A DNA stretch of 64,000 bases, from positions 310,001 through 374,000 of the forward strand of contig MCGT01000011.1 of the NCBI GenBank assembly GCA_002104935.1, in the 5' to 3' direction. The position numbers were made by a program, and so were the translations under genes. Below, piece after piece: positions 21,868 to 33,670 of the stretch. This DNA comes from Hesseltinella vesiculosa (lineage: Eukaryota; Mucoromycota; Mucoromycetes; Mucorales; Cunninghamellaceae). How positions within the stretch are numbered: the first letter of the stretch is position 1; every line of letters starts with the position of its first letter. The notes beneath the pieces are model-generated. The model did no database searches, was not told where the DNA came from, and saw only the letters and a list, made by a program, of their open reading frames with translations.

Positions 21868-22898
21868 CGGAAAATCGGTCAGGTCTGGAAAAAGAAACCT
21901 CCCTAGGCCCGAAAAAAAAAAATTGGAGATCGGCCACTTACCTTGCAGAGGATGACGGTCCCACCGGTGAAAATAGGGGCAAACAAGTTGCGGATGATAC
22001 CACCCACGTGGAACAGAGGCATCATATTGACATTGATGTCAGAGTTACGTAGACCCCAAGAAAAGGCAACACAGATGGTGCCGATGCACAGGGTACGGAG
22101 GCGGTAAGGGACGGTTTTTTTTTTACCGCTGGTGCCAGAGGTTTGGAGGATCATGGCAATGTCGTCGGGTTGGTTGAGAGGGGATTGGTCATATATCATT
22201 TTGCTGTCTCGCTTTCGTCGGCTGGCGTCATCATAAAGCGTAAAGGTGGTGCCGTTGGCCGCATCGACTTCCAGACCAAGGAGTTGAAAGCCACCTTTGC
22301 GAAGGGCATTGACCAGGGGGTCATTGTCGGTGGCCAGTTTGAAAAAAGGGATGATGACGGCTTGGACCTTCATGTTGGTATAATCCTGCACCAATTCTTC
22401 AGGGGTCAGGTTGGCATTGGAAGGGGCGCAGGTGCAATAGGCCATGAGGGATAAAAGACAAAGACCAAGGGAAGGGCCGTCGGGCAAGCACACACCCACA
22501 CGAGAACCCCGGCCCAGGCCAAATTGGGTCAAGTTGAAGGTCTTTTGAATAAACTGATGGGCTTGGGCATGGGTGATGTGCGTCGAGGGTTGTTTGGCGG
22601 TAGGGGCGCTGGCGATGGCAGGGTCGTTTGTGTTGCTGATAAAATCCAGGAGACTGTCGAATTGCAACGACCGGTCGACCACCACGCCCATCGCCTCCTC
22701 TGGACGTTTATCACTGGTTGATAGAAAGCCTTGATACGTGATGTCCAGCAGGCTCATCACATAGTCAATGTTGCTGTGAAATAGGGTTTTGCCACTGGAC
22801 GACGCTGATCGTGACACGCAGGTCGATGTACTGCCATGAGACGATTGTGACAAGGAGCTAATCGACCGATTTAAATCGGCTGTTGATGCGTATGTCAT
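17637..22898 (-). CDS. Pls/PosA-type membrane NRPS-like synthetase (A - duplicated AMP-C - carrier - TM - 3 hexapeptide domains)
   Basis: Four exons: 22898-21942, 21832-21157, 21069-19224 and 19152-17637, giving 1,664 residues. Adenylation core: TSGTSGKKK at about 253-261, YGMTE at about 399, WFDTGD at about 475, ITGRSKE at about 490 and RGGE at about 501. The AMP-binding C-terminal subdomain appears twice in tandem (about 515-590 and 640-735). A carrier domain follows with FFEFGGNSLKSG; the Ser near 781 is the phosphopantetheine site. The rest has six hydrophobic segments and three related left-handed-helix-like domains, each opening with an LGAxIGK/R motif (LMGAKIGRN, ALGANIGKR, ALGCNIGKR). 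Family knowledge: epsilon-poly-L-lysine synthetase and PosA proteins have A-T-membrane-three-tandem-domain order and lack a classical condensation domain. The product here (homopolymer of an amino acid, or modified amino acid) is inference. A nearby TATA box is at 23056. Confidence 0.9.
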
Positions 22899-25547
22899 TC
22901 TATGCTGGGTGTTGTATGAAAATGAGTGATATATGAATACAAGGTGTGAAGGGGAATATCGTTACAAATGAAAAAAAAAAAAAAAGGGACAAAGAAAATA
23001 AAGAAGAAAAAAAGACGTTTTCAACTCTTTCCCCCCTTTTTTTTTGTGCCCCACCCTTTATATAGTCCATGCGGCCATTCAAATTGCTTCTTCCATGAAT
23101 CGCTCCCCCCATTTTCTTTCCCAGGTCATCGAAAAGGATCAACCTAAACAAACCGCTCCCAGGTTCATCAACCTTCATTAGTACTAGTCAAACGGTTAAC
23201 CCAGGTAATCTCTTTACAAAACCTTGTTCAATCCTCCTCCATTGAAAAGCTAATTTCTTTTTCTTTTTCTATTTTTTTTCCCTCGTGGAAGAATAGAACA
23301 CAAAAGTTACGCTCTGGATTGGTTTTCCATCAATGGTCGATTTATTTTATCGGAGCTGCATATTTTTTATAGGGGGGGGGAGTCACTGTCTATTTTAGGG
23401 TTTTTTGTTCTGCTCACAAACAAGCATCATGTTTAATTTACATCTTACCTTGTTGGGAAGCGTAAAAAACATGAAAGAAAAATAAAAAACTATCCAATTT
23501 TCACCGTCCTTTGTCAAATGGACCATCCTTGTGTGCCTTGAATTCAGGTGTAAAAAAAAAAAAAAATTCGAAAACGTTATTTTTCATTGGCCGTCCAGAA
23601 TCACGGCCATTCAAAGGATTTGTTTAGATAGTAAAGAAATCTATCGAATCAGTTTTCCATCGGTCACTGATTGGCAGACAATGCTTCTGGCAATCCACTC
23701 ATTTTCAGATTGGTTTCACCTTGACTATCATAAAAAAAAAGAGCGAAGCAGTTTGGTTTATTATTGTTTTGACAAAGACGCTTTCGATGATGAGGCGATG
23801 CGGCAAACACAAAAGAATCAGCGAGTGAAATGATGAGGTTTGATCACGTTGAAAGGATGCTATTTTTATTTACTGCTTCTAGACCTGCTTTCATATAGGG
23901 GATGTGTCACTTTTTCAGCCATTGAGGCGGCGATTCAATGGCGTGACCTCACTCTTATTTTTTCATTTTTTTTTTTTTTTTGGTTCATGAAAGTGAAACG
24001 ACACTAGCCATTGTATGATTTGCGTCAACACCAATGGTATAATTGAATCATCCAACCAGCCATGTATGCTGAAGAAATGTCTTTTTCTTTCTTTTTTTTT
24101 TTTTTGCTACGATTTGGTGCATGCATACGCTATCAGAATTTTTTTATTCATTGCAGCTTTGTCATAGAGAGTTAATCAAAAGGGGGGGGGGAGTTCCTTG
24201 CCCTACGTTTTTCTTGATAGGTAAATCCAAATATCCTTTTTAACAACGATGGCGGGTTATTGTTTTTGCATTTGCAGCGCACGATCGGATGTAGAAAAAG
24301 TGCCAAGGTTGAGAAGCGTCACCAAGACATTCATGCTGATGAATCGCATTGCCAAGCAGTTTCTTTTACTTGTTCAAATCACATGGATCACACTATTGGC
24401 TAATGGTCCTTGTTTGTCATGCAAGTTTTATATTTACGTGTCACTACATCAAGACCCTTTTTTTTGGATCGCTGCAAATCTTTATTTGAAAAAGGAGTCG
24501 ACGTCTGTCTTTGCTTCAGCTCCTTGCTCAGCGACCAACAACGCGCAAAAAAAGTAGATGACGTGTCTTGACCTAAAAACTCATCGCCTGCATACACCTC
24601 CTTCTTCGGCATCTCTTCCCTGCCTTGCTTTTTGACATTGTTATTTTTCACCTCTTTGTGAACTGCTTGGGCTCTTCACATGCTGAAAAGAATGAATTTC
24701 CTTTTTGCTGTCGTTATCCCCTTGCAATTTTTTTTTTCTTTCACCGCTCGGCCAAGTTTGGGCAAATGTCCCCCCCCCCAGAAAACGACAATGAGCTGAG
24801 AAAATTCCATGACAACGGGATCTTCACTCAGAAGCCTTCCCCCGTTCATTCTTGGCAACATTTTTATTTTTTTCTTCTTCTCCCCATTGGCACGCATGAT
24901 AGGGTGGATCCTCGAGACCGAGCTGATTTCTGTCAATAGTCTCATAAAAGGGAATCATCGAAAAAGGGACACTCGTTTGATCGGTGCCTTGAGTGCCTGA
25001 TTTTTTATTTGCCACCCGGAAAATAGGGGAACCCGAGGCCAAGCCTTCGTCTCTGCCAATGGCTCGACCCAATCGAGCCAATCACTCATCACCAACCCCA
25101 CCTCTGTCTGAACGCCTCTCTTTTGAACACTCCCCCGACCACCCCACACACAACACAAAGGTCCTGTTTTATTGCGTTGGCAAAACATAAGAAAAAAAGT
25201 CTCTGCTCGGGCATACCCATTTCATTTTTTTTCAGTCTCAGACCACCCTTTTTTTTTTTGCTCGCGTCTGCATCCGTCTGTTGCTTATTGCACTCTTCTC
25301 TTCCATGCTATCAGCCAGCGGCTCATCCGTAGCCTAGATAGCCATCTTCAACAACCATCATACTAATAAATAGAGCAAAAAATAACCCAATGCCATGAAA
25401 CTTATCAGGTGAGCTTCGAGTCAAACATTGGCCAGCGACCATCGGTGACTTTCATTTACTGCAGCGGGGAAAAAAAAAACCCACAGCGGCCATGCTTGTT
25501 TTTTTTTTTTTTTTCTTTTTTTTTTTTCTGTGAAGATTGAACGGATT
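22899..25547. other. Intergenic region between divergent Pls-like and TOM70 genes
   Basis: About 2.6 kb, AT-rich, with runs of G or C (for example at about 23372, 24182 and 24770) and T tracts. Short frames occur at 23531-23833 and 24249-24557, but they lack coding bias and splice support. The long gap could hold regulatory DNA for the synthetase gene. Confidence 0.45.
23056..23065 (-). promoter_or_regulatory. TATA box of the Pls-like synthetase gene
   Basis: On the minus strand the sequence reads CTATATAAAG, about 160 bases before the start codon at 22898. It is the only good TATA match in this gap on that strand. Confidence 0.5.
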
Positions 25548-27658
25548 ATGAGTAACAATCAAGTCAACGTGCAAACGCCCGCCCCTGGCTCGCAAGACAA
25601 CATCAAGAAATTCTTTGAGGATCGTGATTGGAAGTTTTATGCTGCTGTGGCTGCTGGCGTGACATTAGCCGGCGCTGGGGCTTACTACCTGACCCAATCA
25701 TCGCCTCCCAAAAAGAAAGCCTCCAAAAAGGCCAAAAAGACAAAGGGTAACAGACACAAACCTACCCGTAAAGTGGTCCATTCATGTGATTGATGCTTAG
25801 AAACACCCGAAACCAGCCCATCTGCTCCCGCTCCAGCTGAAAAGCAACAGGAAACCCCCGCTGCAACCGATGCCGTTGACCTCACCGCCTTGTCCGACAG
25901 TGACATTGAGCAACTCACCTCCGAGGTAACATCCATTCACACCAACGTTCCTCATCTCTGTGTCGTAGGAACGTGCCAAGGTGGCTCAAGGATTAAAGGA
26001 AAAGGGCAACAAGCTCTTCTCGGGCAAAAAATACAAAGAGGCCATTGATGCTTACTCGCAAGCCATTCGATTCAAAAAGGATCCCATCTACTTCTCCAAC
26101 CGCGCTGCCTGCCACAGTTTCATGGGCAACCACAAACAAGTCATCTCCGACAGCAACGATGCTTTGCTGTTGGATCCCACCTACATCAAGGCCATCAACC
26201 GTCGTGCGCAAGCCTTTGAAAAAGAAAACCAACTGGAAGAAGCCCTCTACGGTAAGCCCCTCCCTTCCTCGGCTGTTCTCACTCTTTCATAGACTTTAGC
26301 TGCGTGTGCATCTTGGACGGGTTCAAAAACGACAATGCTGGCAAGTCCATGGAACGTCTTTTGCAACAAATCGCCACCACCCGCGCTGCTGAAATCATGG
26401 AAAACAAGCCCCACCGCTTGCCTTCCACTGCTTATGTCAACGCTTACTTTGATTCTTTCCGCCCTGGTAAGCTTTCCTTTTCTCCCTCGCAAAGCTCATT
26501 TTTTTTTGGTTAGCTAACATTGATGTGCCTACCACCACCGACGAAACCACCGGCGACTTTTTCTTTGCCAAGGCCTTCAACGCCACCGTCGCCAAGGATT
26601 ACGAAACCGCGGCCCAAGCGATCGACAAGGCCATTGAATTGGGCTGTTCTCCTGCTTGTCAAGCCTACGCTCTCAACTTGAAAGGGACCTTTGTCTTCTT
26701 GATGGGCGATTCCCAAGGTGCCTTGGACTACTTGAACAAAGCCATCGAAGCCGACCCTAAATATGTCCAAAGCTATATTAAGCGCTCCAGTATCTACATT
26801 GAACAACGTAAGCCAACCCTGACCAACCCAGACGTCGTGCTGACCTCGTTACTACAGAGGACATTGGTTCAGCCTTCAAGGACTTTGAAACCGCCATCTC
26901 TGTCAACCCCAACGATCCCGATGTCTTTTACCACCGTGGCCAAAGTAGGTAGCCTAAAAAAAAAAAACAACCGCCCCTCACCTTTCCCTTGCAGTTCGAT
27001 ACATCAGCGGCGACTATGAATCAGCTGCCAACGACTACAGCGAAAGTGTGGACTTGGACGATACATTTGTCTTTGCCCATGTGCAACTGGGCGTCGTGCA
27101 ATACAAGATGGGCTCCATCTCCAAATCCATGACCACCTTTAACAACACCCTGCAAAAGTTCCCCAACTCCGCCGACGTCCACAACTACTATGGTGAACTT
27201 CTGGCTGATCAACAAAAGTTCGCCGAAGCCGTCGACATGTTCTCCAAGGCCATCGAATTGGACACCAAGAACCCTATCCCTTACATCAACAAGGCCATGT
27301 TGAAACATCAAGCCTTCAAGGAAGCCGACGAAGCCATCAGCCTGTGCAAAACCGCCTTTGAAGCCGATCCCGCCTGTGATGCTGCCGTCGCCTCCCTCGG
27401 CCAATTGTACTTGGAACGTGGCGAACCCGAACAAGCTTTGACTTATTACAACCTGGCCATCGATCTGGCACGAACCCAACCCGAATTAGAACACGCCATT
27501 TCCTATGTCGAAGCGACCAAGACCCAAATCAAGTAAGCCGAAAAGCACATGCCTCCTTGAACCCAACCTCCTAACAACCAATTTTTTTTTTTTTTTCCTC
27601 TAGGTTTTCCAAGGACTTCCCTGAGGCGGCTGCCAAACTTCGTAGCCTACGTCAATAA
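25548..27658 (+). CDS. TOM70: Mitochondrial import receptor TOM70 (TPR protein)
   Basis: Eight exons: 25548-25746, 25801-25925, 25969-26251, 26293-26466, 26514-26807, 26858-26944, 26995-27532 and 27604-27658, giving 584 residues. A single N-terminal membrane anchor (FYAAVAAGVTLAGAGAYYL, about residues 30-48) is followed by a lysine-rich stop (PKKKASKKAKK) and an acidic linker. The first TPR block starts at LKEKGNKLFSGKKYKEAIDA, the clamp that binds Hsp70/Hsp90 C-termini. A C-terminal TPR array (GSISKSMTTF, KAIELDTKNPIPYINKA and others) forms the preprotein-binding groove. Family knowledge: TOM70 receives hydrophobic carrier preproteins at the outer membrane. Length fits the family (about 600). 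All junctions close in phase. The start at 25548 is the first ATG of the frame. Confidence 0.95.
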
Positions 27659-28015
27659 AGGCATGGTTCTTTTTTTATTGTATTCATCCTTTTCACACGT
27701 TTGATAGAACTTTTTTTTTATTATCACATCCTCCCCCCCCCCTCCTCCCTTTCTCTCCCCTTTATTTTGTGTATGATATTTTGACAGGGACAATATTAAA
27801 ATTCAAAGTCTGGAAAATTAACCTTTTTTAGGGGGAGCATCCACAAAAAAAAAACATGCATCGGTTCACCGGTTTCTCCCCAACGACGGACATTCAGCAC
27901 GTGACATGTGATTTACTCGCAACACGCTTTTTGAATGTTTATTGTTCTTTTTTAACTGGGTCCTGTGGTTGTCACACAGCAGGATGATGAAATGCTAGCA
28001 GTAGGATTAAAATGT
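27659..28015. other. Convergent 3' ends of TOM70 and HSP104
   Basis: A 357-base AT-rich gap with A, T and C runs. It holds the 3' ends of two convergent genes; nothing else is visible. Confidence 0.5.
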
Positions 28016-30890
28016 TCAGTCTAAATCTTGATCCATGTCCATGTCATCGTCTCCAGAATCGGGCTCTTCCACTTCATAGTCCGATTCCATTTCATGGTTG
28101 CGGATGATGTCGAGGTCGCCGTGGCTGTCGACATCAACATGGGCAGTTTCTCCGTTGCGCACCCCGCCGTCGATGATCAGGCGGGCCAGCGGGTTCAGCA
28201 CTTGCTGCTGGATCAGGCGGTTGAGAGGCCGCGCGCCAAACACAGGCTCGTAGCCACGCTCGCCAAGCCAGACCTTGGCCGACGGAGACACATCCAGCTT
28301 GATCTTGCGCTCCACCAAACGCTGCTCAACGTCGCGCAGCCGCACGTCCACGATGTCGGTGATGTTGGCTTGGGTCAGGCGGTTGAAGATGACCAGCTCG
28401 TCGATACGGTTGCAGAATTCAGGGCTAAAGTGTTGACGCACGATCTGCAGGATCTGTTCTTTCAGCACAATCGAGTCTGCCGCCTGCACATGCTCGGCCT
28501 GCTCCGCCAAGAGATGCGCACCCAGATTGGACGTCATGACGACAATGGTATTTCGGAAGTTGATCATGCGACCCTTGCTGTCGTGAATAAAGCCTTCGTC
28601 CAGCACTTGCAGCAGCACGTTGGCCACGTCCCTGTGCGCTTTTTCCAGCTCGTCCAGCAGCACCACCGCATAGGGCTTGCGCCGCACTTGCTCAAACAGA
28701 CCACCCTCTTCATGGCCCACGTAGCCGGGAGGACTGCCGATCAGCTTCGCCACGCTGTGTTGTTCCATCAGCTCACTCATGTCGATTCGGATCAGCGCAC
28801 GCTCATCGTTGAACAAGAAATCCGCCAATGTTTTGCACAGCAGCGTCTTGCCAGTGCCTGTGGGACCCTAGATAAAACCGTTCAGCAGGTGGTTCCTTTT
28901 CTCTTTCTCTTGGTTACCAAGAACATGAAGCTGGCCAGGGGCTTGTTGGGGTTTTGGAGCCCCGCCTTGGACAGCCGGATGGCATCGCACACCGCCTTGA
29001 CCGCTTGGTCTTGGCCAACCACCGTCTTCTTGATCACATTCTCCATGTGCAGCAGCTTTTCCCGCTCGCTTCGGGCCAGGTTCTTGACAGGGATGCCGGT
29101 CCAGCGCGACACAACCTCCATGATCTGCTCGGGCCGCACCACTTCACTGAGCATCTGGTCCGCCCCCTGAGGATTGCCCATCTGCTCATTGAGGTCCCGA
29201 TTCTTGGCTTCCATCAGTTTGGCGATTTTCTCTTCTGTGCCAGGGATGGCATAGTATTCAATGTCGGCAGCTGTGGCAAGGTCATATTGGTTCTTGGCCT
29301 CGGTGGCCTTTCGCTTGAGCTGCTCAAGCTTCTGCTTCAGGTCTCGCAGTTCATCCAAGCGGCCCTTGACCTGGTCATACTTTGCACGGAGCGGCCGCAG
29401 CTGTTCTTGGAGACTGGCCATTTCTTCTTGCACCTTTTTCAGGCGTTCTTGCGATTCGGGGTTGCTCTTTTCTTTGCCCAAGGCGGTGGCCTCGACCTCC
29501 AGCTGGAAGTGTTTGCGTTCCAAAATGTCGATTTCTTCGGGTTTGGAATCCAGCTGCACACGTGTGCTCGCTGCAGCTTCATCGATCAGATCAATCGCCT
29601 TGTCGGGTAAGAAGCGTGTGGTGATGTAGCGGTCGGAAAGCTGGGCAGCCGTGACCAAGGCCGAATCGGTGATCTTGACCCCGTGGTAGCTTTCGTAACG
29701 TTCCTTGAGGCCGCGCAGGATGGAGATGGTCGCCGACACCGACGGCTCACCCACGTCGACCTTTTGGAATCGACGTTCAAAGGCCGGGTCCTTTTCAATT
29801 TCGCGATATTCCGACAGCGTCGTGGCACCAATGCAGCGAAGTTCACCACGCGCCAGCATTGGCTTTAATAGATTGGCGGCGTCCATACTAAATATCAAAG
29901 GCACATCAATCTCCAAGCCATTCTTTTTTTTTTTTTTCGCCTGCTTACCTGCCCTCGCCTTTGCCAGCTCCCAGCACGGTGTGGATTTCGTCAATAAAGA
30001 GGATGACCCCTTCTTCAGATTCTTTGACTTCGTTCAGCACAGACTTCAGGCGTTCTTCAAATTCACCCCGGTACTTTGCACCAGCAATCAAAGCACCCAT
30101 GTCTAGCGAAAACAGCTTGCATTGCAATGTTTGCGGCACATCGTGTTCCACAATCCGGCGCGCAAGTCCTTCCACAATGGCGGTTTTACCCACACCCGGC
30201 TCACCTATTAAAAAAAGGCATCTGTCCATCGGCTTTCTGTTCACAGGATGGCAGAAGACGCATCCACTTACCAATGAGCACAGGGTTGTTCTTCGTACGC
30301 CGGGCAAGCACACGGATGACGCGGCGGATTTCATCATCACGGCCAATGACGGGGTCCAGCTTGCCGCTCTGGGCCATGGCTGTCAGGTCAATGGCGTACT
30401 TGGACAGAGCTTCAAACGACTCTTCGGCATTCTTGCTATCCACTCGGCGATTGCCGCGCACTTGAGACACAGCGTTTTCCAGAGCCTTCTTTGTCACCCC
30501 AGCCACTTTCATAGCCTCAGCCGTGGAGGAGTCGTCCATCAAGGCCAACACGATGTGGTCGACAGAGATAAAGGAGTCCTTTTGGTCTTTCATGTACTTT
30601 TGGGCGGCTTGCAGGAGTCGGCTGGTTTGAGAGCTGATGCTGATTTCGGTTGGGGGAGGATCTTGCGTTGGCAGCTTCACCACTTGCTTCTTGAAAGCTC
30701 GCTCCACTTCGGCTGGCTCCACCCCGGCTTTTTCCAGGATCGACTTGAAGAGCGATTGACCCTCTGTCTCGTCCAGAAGCGCGCACGCAATATGGCTGGG
30801 GTAGAGCTGTGAATTGCCATACGAGCGTGCCAGGTTTTGGGCTTGTCCCAATGCCTTTTCCACTTTATCGGTAAATTGCATGCCACTCAT
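28016..30890 (-). CDS. HSP104: HSP104 / ClpB-type protein disaggregase
   Basis: Four exons: 30890-30272, 30204-29949, 29887-28918 and 28867-28016, giving 898 residues. The N-terminal Clp repeat domain is followed by Walker A1 GEPGVGKT (207-214), Walker [10 protein letters not shown], a long charged coiled-coil middle domain (about 410-520) and Walker A2 GPTGTGKT (616-623). Then come LLDELEKAH, the [14 protein letters not shown] pore loop and the GARPLNR sensor. The tail ends in an acidic [11 protein letters not shown], like the Hsp104 Asp-rich end that binds TPR cochaperones. Family knowledge: a cytosolic hexamer that extracts proteins from aggregates with Hsp70. The C-terminal acidic end and lack of a presequence favour cytosolic HSP104 over mitochondrial HSP78. 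A heat-shock element lies upstream. Confidence 0.97.
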
Positions 30891-31000
30891 GATTGAATGT
30901 TGAAAAAAAAGAAGAGAGATGTGGTATAAAAAAAAAAAATAAAAAAGAAGGGGTCCAGCAATGACAAGGCTTTTTTTATTCCTTTTTCATGCCCCGGACT

Positions 31001-31041
31001 TTCAAAATGAAACAGCTTTGTGGAAGCTTCAAGCAGATTCC
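31001..31041 (-). promoter_or_regulatory. Heat-shock element upstream of HSP104
   Basis: The stretch 31022-31041 contains GGAAGCTTC followed seven bases later by TTCC: a GAA-nn-TTC pair and a third TTC unit ten bases on. A further TTC...GAA pair lies at 31001-31011. These are 110-150 bases before the HSP104 start, a usual place for HSF1 binding. HSF regulation is inferred. Confidence 0.55.
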
Positions 31042-31056
31042 ACGCACTGCTGGCAT

Positions 31057-32564
31057 TCAGCAGCTGGCTATTTTTGGATGCTCGCGAAACCGTGATCCAG
31101 TTGGTGTTTCTGGAAATCTACAAAGGTAAAAAAAAAAAAAAAAAAAAAAAAGTTGAGTAACAAGATCATACGCATGAACGAACAAGGTCAAAAAAAGAGA
31201 TAGGATGGTGCTTACTGGTCCATCAGGGCCTGTTGGCTGTCGCTCGGCTCTCCTTTTTTCACAGGCACTTCGTTTTCCATCGGCTCTTCTTTTTTCACAC
31301 ACACGAAACCTGTTTGGATGGCCAGCTTTCTGTGGTGTTGGTCCTTTGACAGAGCAGCCAAGGTATCATGGATCTTGCGAGTCAACGCCATCCGGGCGGC
31401 CAGGGTCGCTGATTTTGTTCGTGCCATGCTGCCAACCGTCAACAGTGCACCACCGATCGCCGTCACAGTGCCAGCCGATAATGCCCACGTATTATCGAGA
31501 AGAACACCGCCTAGCACAGATAAGCTGCCAACAGCACCAATGCCCCTGGAGGGAAGAATGAAAAAAAAATGGGATGTTGTTAGCCCGCTTGTTGAGAGTC
31601 CACCACGCTTACCATCCAGCAGCTTCCATTTTCTTTTGCTGCCTTGGATCAAGTCTACCAATATGGAAATCGAGAGGGCATCAATGGTTAATCGATCAGG
31701 CCATCGAATTTACCTTTCCAGAGTATGGGCTAGGGTCTTGATCCGTTCCAGATCCTTCCGGACAATGGCAGGGGCCGGGTCGCCAAGCAGTGCACGTTCC
31801 TTGAGCCACACATCAACGCTTTGAGAAATGGCGTGGACATGCGACAGAAGAAGCTCCAGCTGGTCATGGAAGCTTATATCACCGAGGGCCACATTGGCGT
31901 TGTAGGTGGAGTAGAGAGAAAGGGTCAGAGCACCGATGGCTGCCGACGACTTTGCCACGGTCAGCGCATTCCGGGAAGTGGCCGCTTTTTTTTCCTTGAC
32001 GGACGTCGACGATGCTGGGGCTGATGTTCCCGATTGTGCATTTGGCTGTTCCGTCTCACTGGTCTCGCTGTCGGTTTCGCTTGGCGTCTCTCGCTGCCGT
32101 CGCCGGCGCTGTTTGCGCTGCTTTCTTGGAGACGTGCGTCGTTGCCGATCGTTTTGTTCATTTAGATAATCCACGACGCCCCGTAGCAGGTATTCGCCAA
32201 TGGCCAAAGCATTGTGAGAAGATAAAAAGGATGGCAAGGACCATGACGGCGTAGGCAAACGCCAAGCTTCAGACTGCGCAGCAGTCGTCGGTCGTAGCGG
32301 CTCTTGATCCTGGTTGGTCGACAACAAAGATGAGAAGGCATTGCTTTCTTATTGATTCAGTCAATCACCTTTTCGTTCTTGGGCAGCTGCTCTAGGATGC
32401 TAGGCGTAAAGTCCAAGAGCGTTTGAATGGGGACAGAGAACGATCCTGTTGAACGGTCGTAAAGCTCGACAGGAAACTCATAGTCCGAAAAAAAATACTG
32501 CATGAAAAAAAAAATAGCGTCATTGATTCTGGCTTTTCACTGCCATGAAGCTTACCGATGCCAT
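31057..32564 (-). CDS. Unrecognised membrane-associated protein
   Basis: Six exons: 32564-32556 (9 bases), 32497-32369, 32309-31714, 31654-31613, 31545-31216 and 31117-31057. All phases close, giving 388 residues. I do not recognise the family. From the N-terminus there is a folded-looking start (YFFSDYEFPVELYDRS), a basic and acidic low-complexity linker (RKQRKQRRRRQRETPSETDS), and one hydrophobic segment (VAKSSAAIGALTLSLYST, about 195-212). A charged helix follows, then two more hydrophobic Gly/Ala/Leu segments (GAVGSLSVLGGVLL and TVTAIGGALLTVG), then a charged tail. It could be an organelle membrane protein with a hairpin anchor. It lies head-to-tail upstream of HSP104, 166 bases away. Two inverted CCAAT boxes lie upstream. 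Confidence 0.75.
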
Positions 32565-32629
32565 TGCAATCCAATGGCTGATTCAAACGTGAAAAAAAGA
32601 AAAAAGAAAAAGAAGCTCTTTTCTCTTTC

Positions 32630-32710
32630 TGATTGGCTTGTTTTTTACGTTTTTTCGATTCTTTCGCTGGCTTTGGCTAGCTGGGTTGCGAGTCGCTTTT
32701 TTCTGATTGG
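32630..32710 (-). promoter_or_regulatory. Pair of CCAATCA boxes upstream of the unrecognised membrane protein
   Basis: TGATTGG occurs at 32630-32636 and 32704-32710 (CCAATCA on the gene strand), 66 and 140 bases before the start. The same area has four AGTCGCTTT-like repeats (about 32690-32775). Confidence 0.4.
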
Positions 32711-32890
32711 CTGATTTCAAGCTGGTGCGAGGAGTCGCTCAAGTCGCTTTGCTTTTGCCCAGTGAGTCGCTTTTTCGTCAAAGCAATTGGGCCAGGCGGA
32801 ATATGAAATAATAAGAAGGAAGGTGGGCCTCTCTTCTTCATTTGTTTCCTGTCCATTGCATTGTTATTAAACCGGAAGTTTTATTGACAG

Positions 32891-33280
32891 AAATACGACA
32901 AGAACTTTGAAACTATACATGGCTTGCGGTCTCACGAAAGAGATCGTCCTATAAACTGTGTGCATGCAGTTGAAAGTAAGTATTTTTAAACTATTCAAGT
33001 GATTTTTTATTTTTTTTTTTTGGCAGGGGAACTCAACTTTCTAAATCTGTTAGGTCGGATCACCGTGACGAAAATGAGCCACGGTAGCTTCATCTGTCCC
33101 GATTGTGAAAAGCGTTTTTCTACAACTCGCGCATTTGGACGTCATTGCGATACAGCTCATGACTGGACTATTGCGATGACAAGAAACGCCCGTTCTGTGA
33201 ACTTGAAGCCAGCTAGCCGCCCTCGCGTAGCTTGTGCCTGTAGCACAAGATTTATCCGTCGCAGTTTCACCCCCCAATGA
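32891..33280 (+). pseudogene. C2H2 zinc-finger gene fragment with intact intron, no visible start
   Basis: Two segments join in frame across a consensus intron: 32891-32975 (after a TTATTGACAG acceptor) and 33027-33280 (donor GTAAGT, acceptor TTTGGCAG). The joined frame has a finger-like remnant (KYDKNFETIHGLRSHE) lacking its cysteines, then a complete C2H2 finger CPDCEKRFSTTRAFGRHCDTAH (the two cysteines, 12 residues, then His-x4-His), a basic linker and a stop. No upstream exon with a start codon or the missing cysteines was found. A second frame (33277-33492, with a SEQADESMEVFGILGEHG stretch) overlaps its stop by ATGA and may be a decayed continuation. C2H2 fingers of this style occur at the N-terminus of some fungal DNA transposon proteins; that origin is a guess. 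Confidence 0.5.
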
Positions 33281-33670
33281 ATCACTTGATAAAAACAATC
33301 ACTTTGAATCTCGTATATCACGCTTTCGAAAATTCAGATTTAGGCTCTGACGAGTGCGCATCGTCTGAACAAGCGGACGAAAGCATGGAAGTGTTTGGAA
33401 TCCTGGGCGAACATGGCAACTCAAAATTGAACTCACAGTTGACGGATATGGCGAACGCAATATGCCTCACGAAAAAACTACCCAACGATTGATCAAGCAT
33501 GCGTATGCCTACTATTTTTTGAATCCCCCTCCCCTCCCATCACATAGCTGAAATAAAAAAAAAAAAACTCTGTAGGTTCTTGATGTCGCATTTACAATAT
33601 TTACTTGGCAAAGGTGGCAAAGAAGGCATCTTCCATGGCTATGTACAAAATAAAAAAAAAAAAGATGATA

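Noticed and set aside
21839..21868. Long poly-A tract as possible retroelement tail
   Set aside because: It lies within the first intron of the synthetase as its poly-pyrimidine tract on the gene strand.
28028..29170. 380-codon plus-strand frame over HSP104
   Set aside because: Antisense shadow of HSP104 exons 3-4, crosses a real intron, no family motif.
33590..33660. Possible extra last exon of GUT1 (ATGGAAGATGCC...)
   Set aside because: The exon ending at 33671 already gives the family's C-terminal [11 protein letters not shown]; splicing to the other would need a poor donor and lose it.
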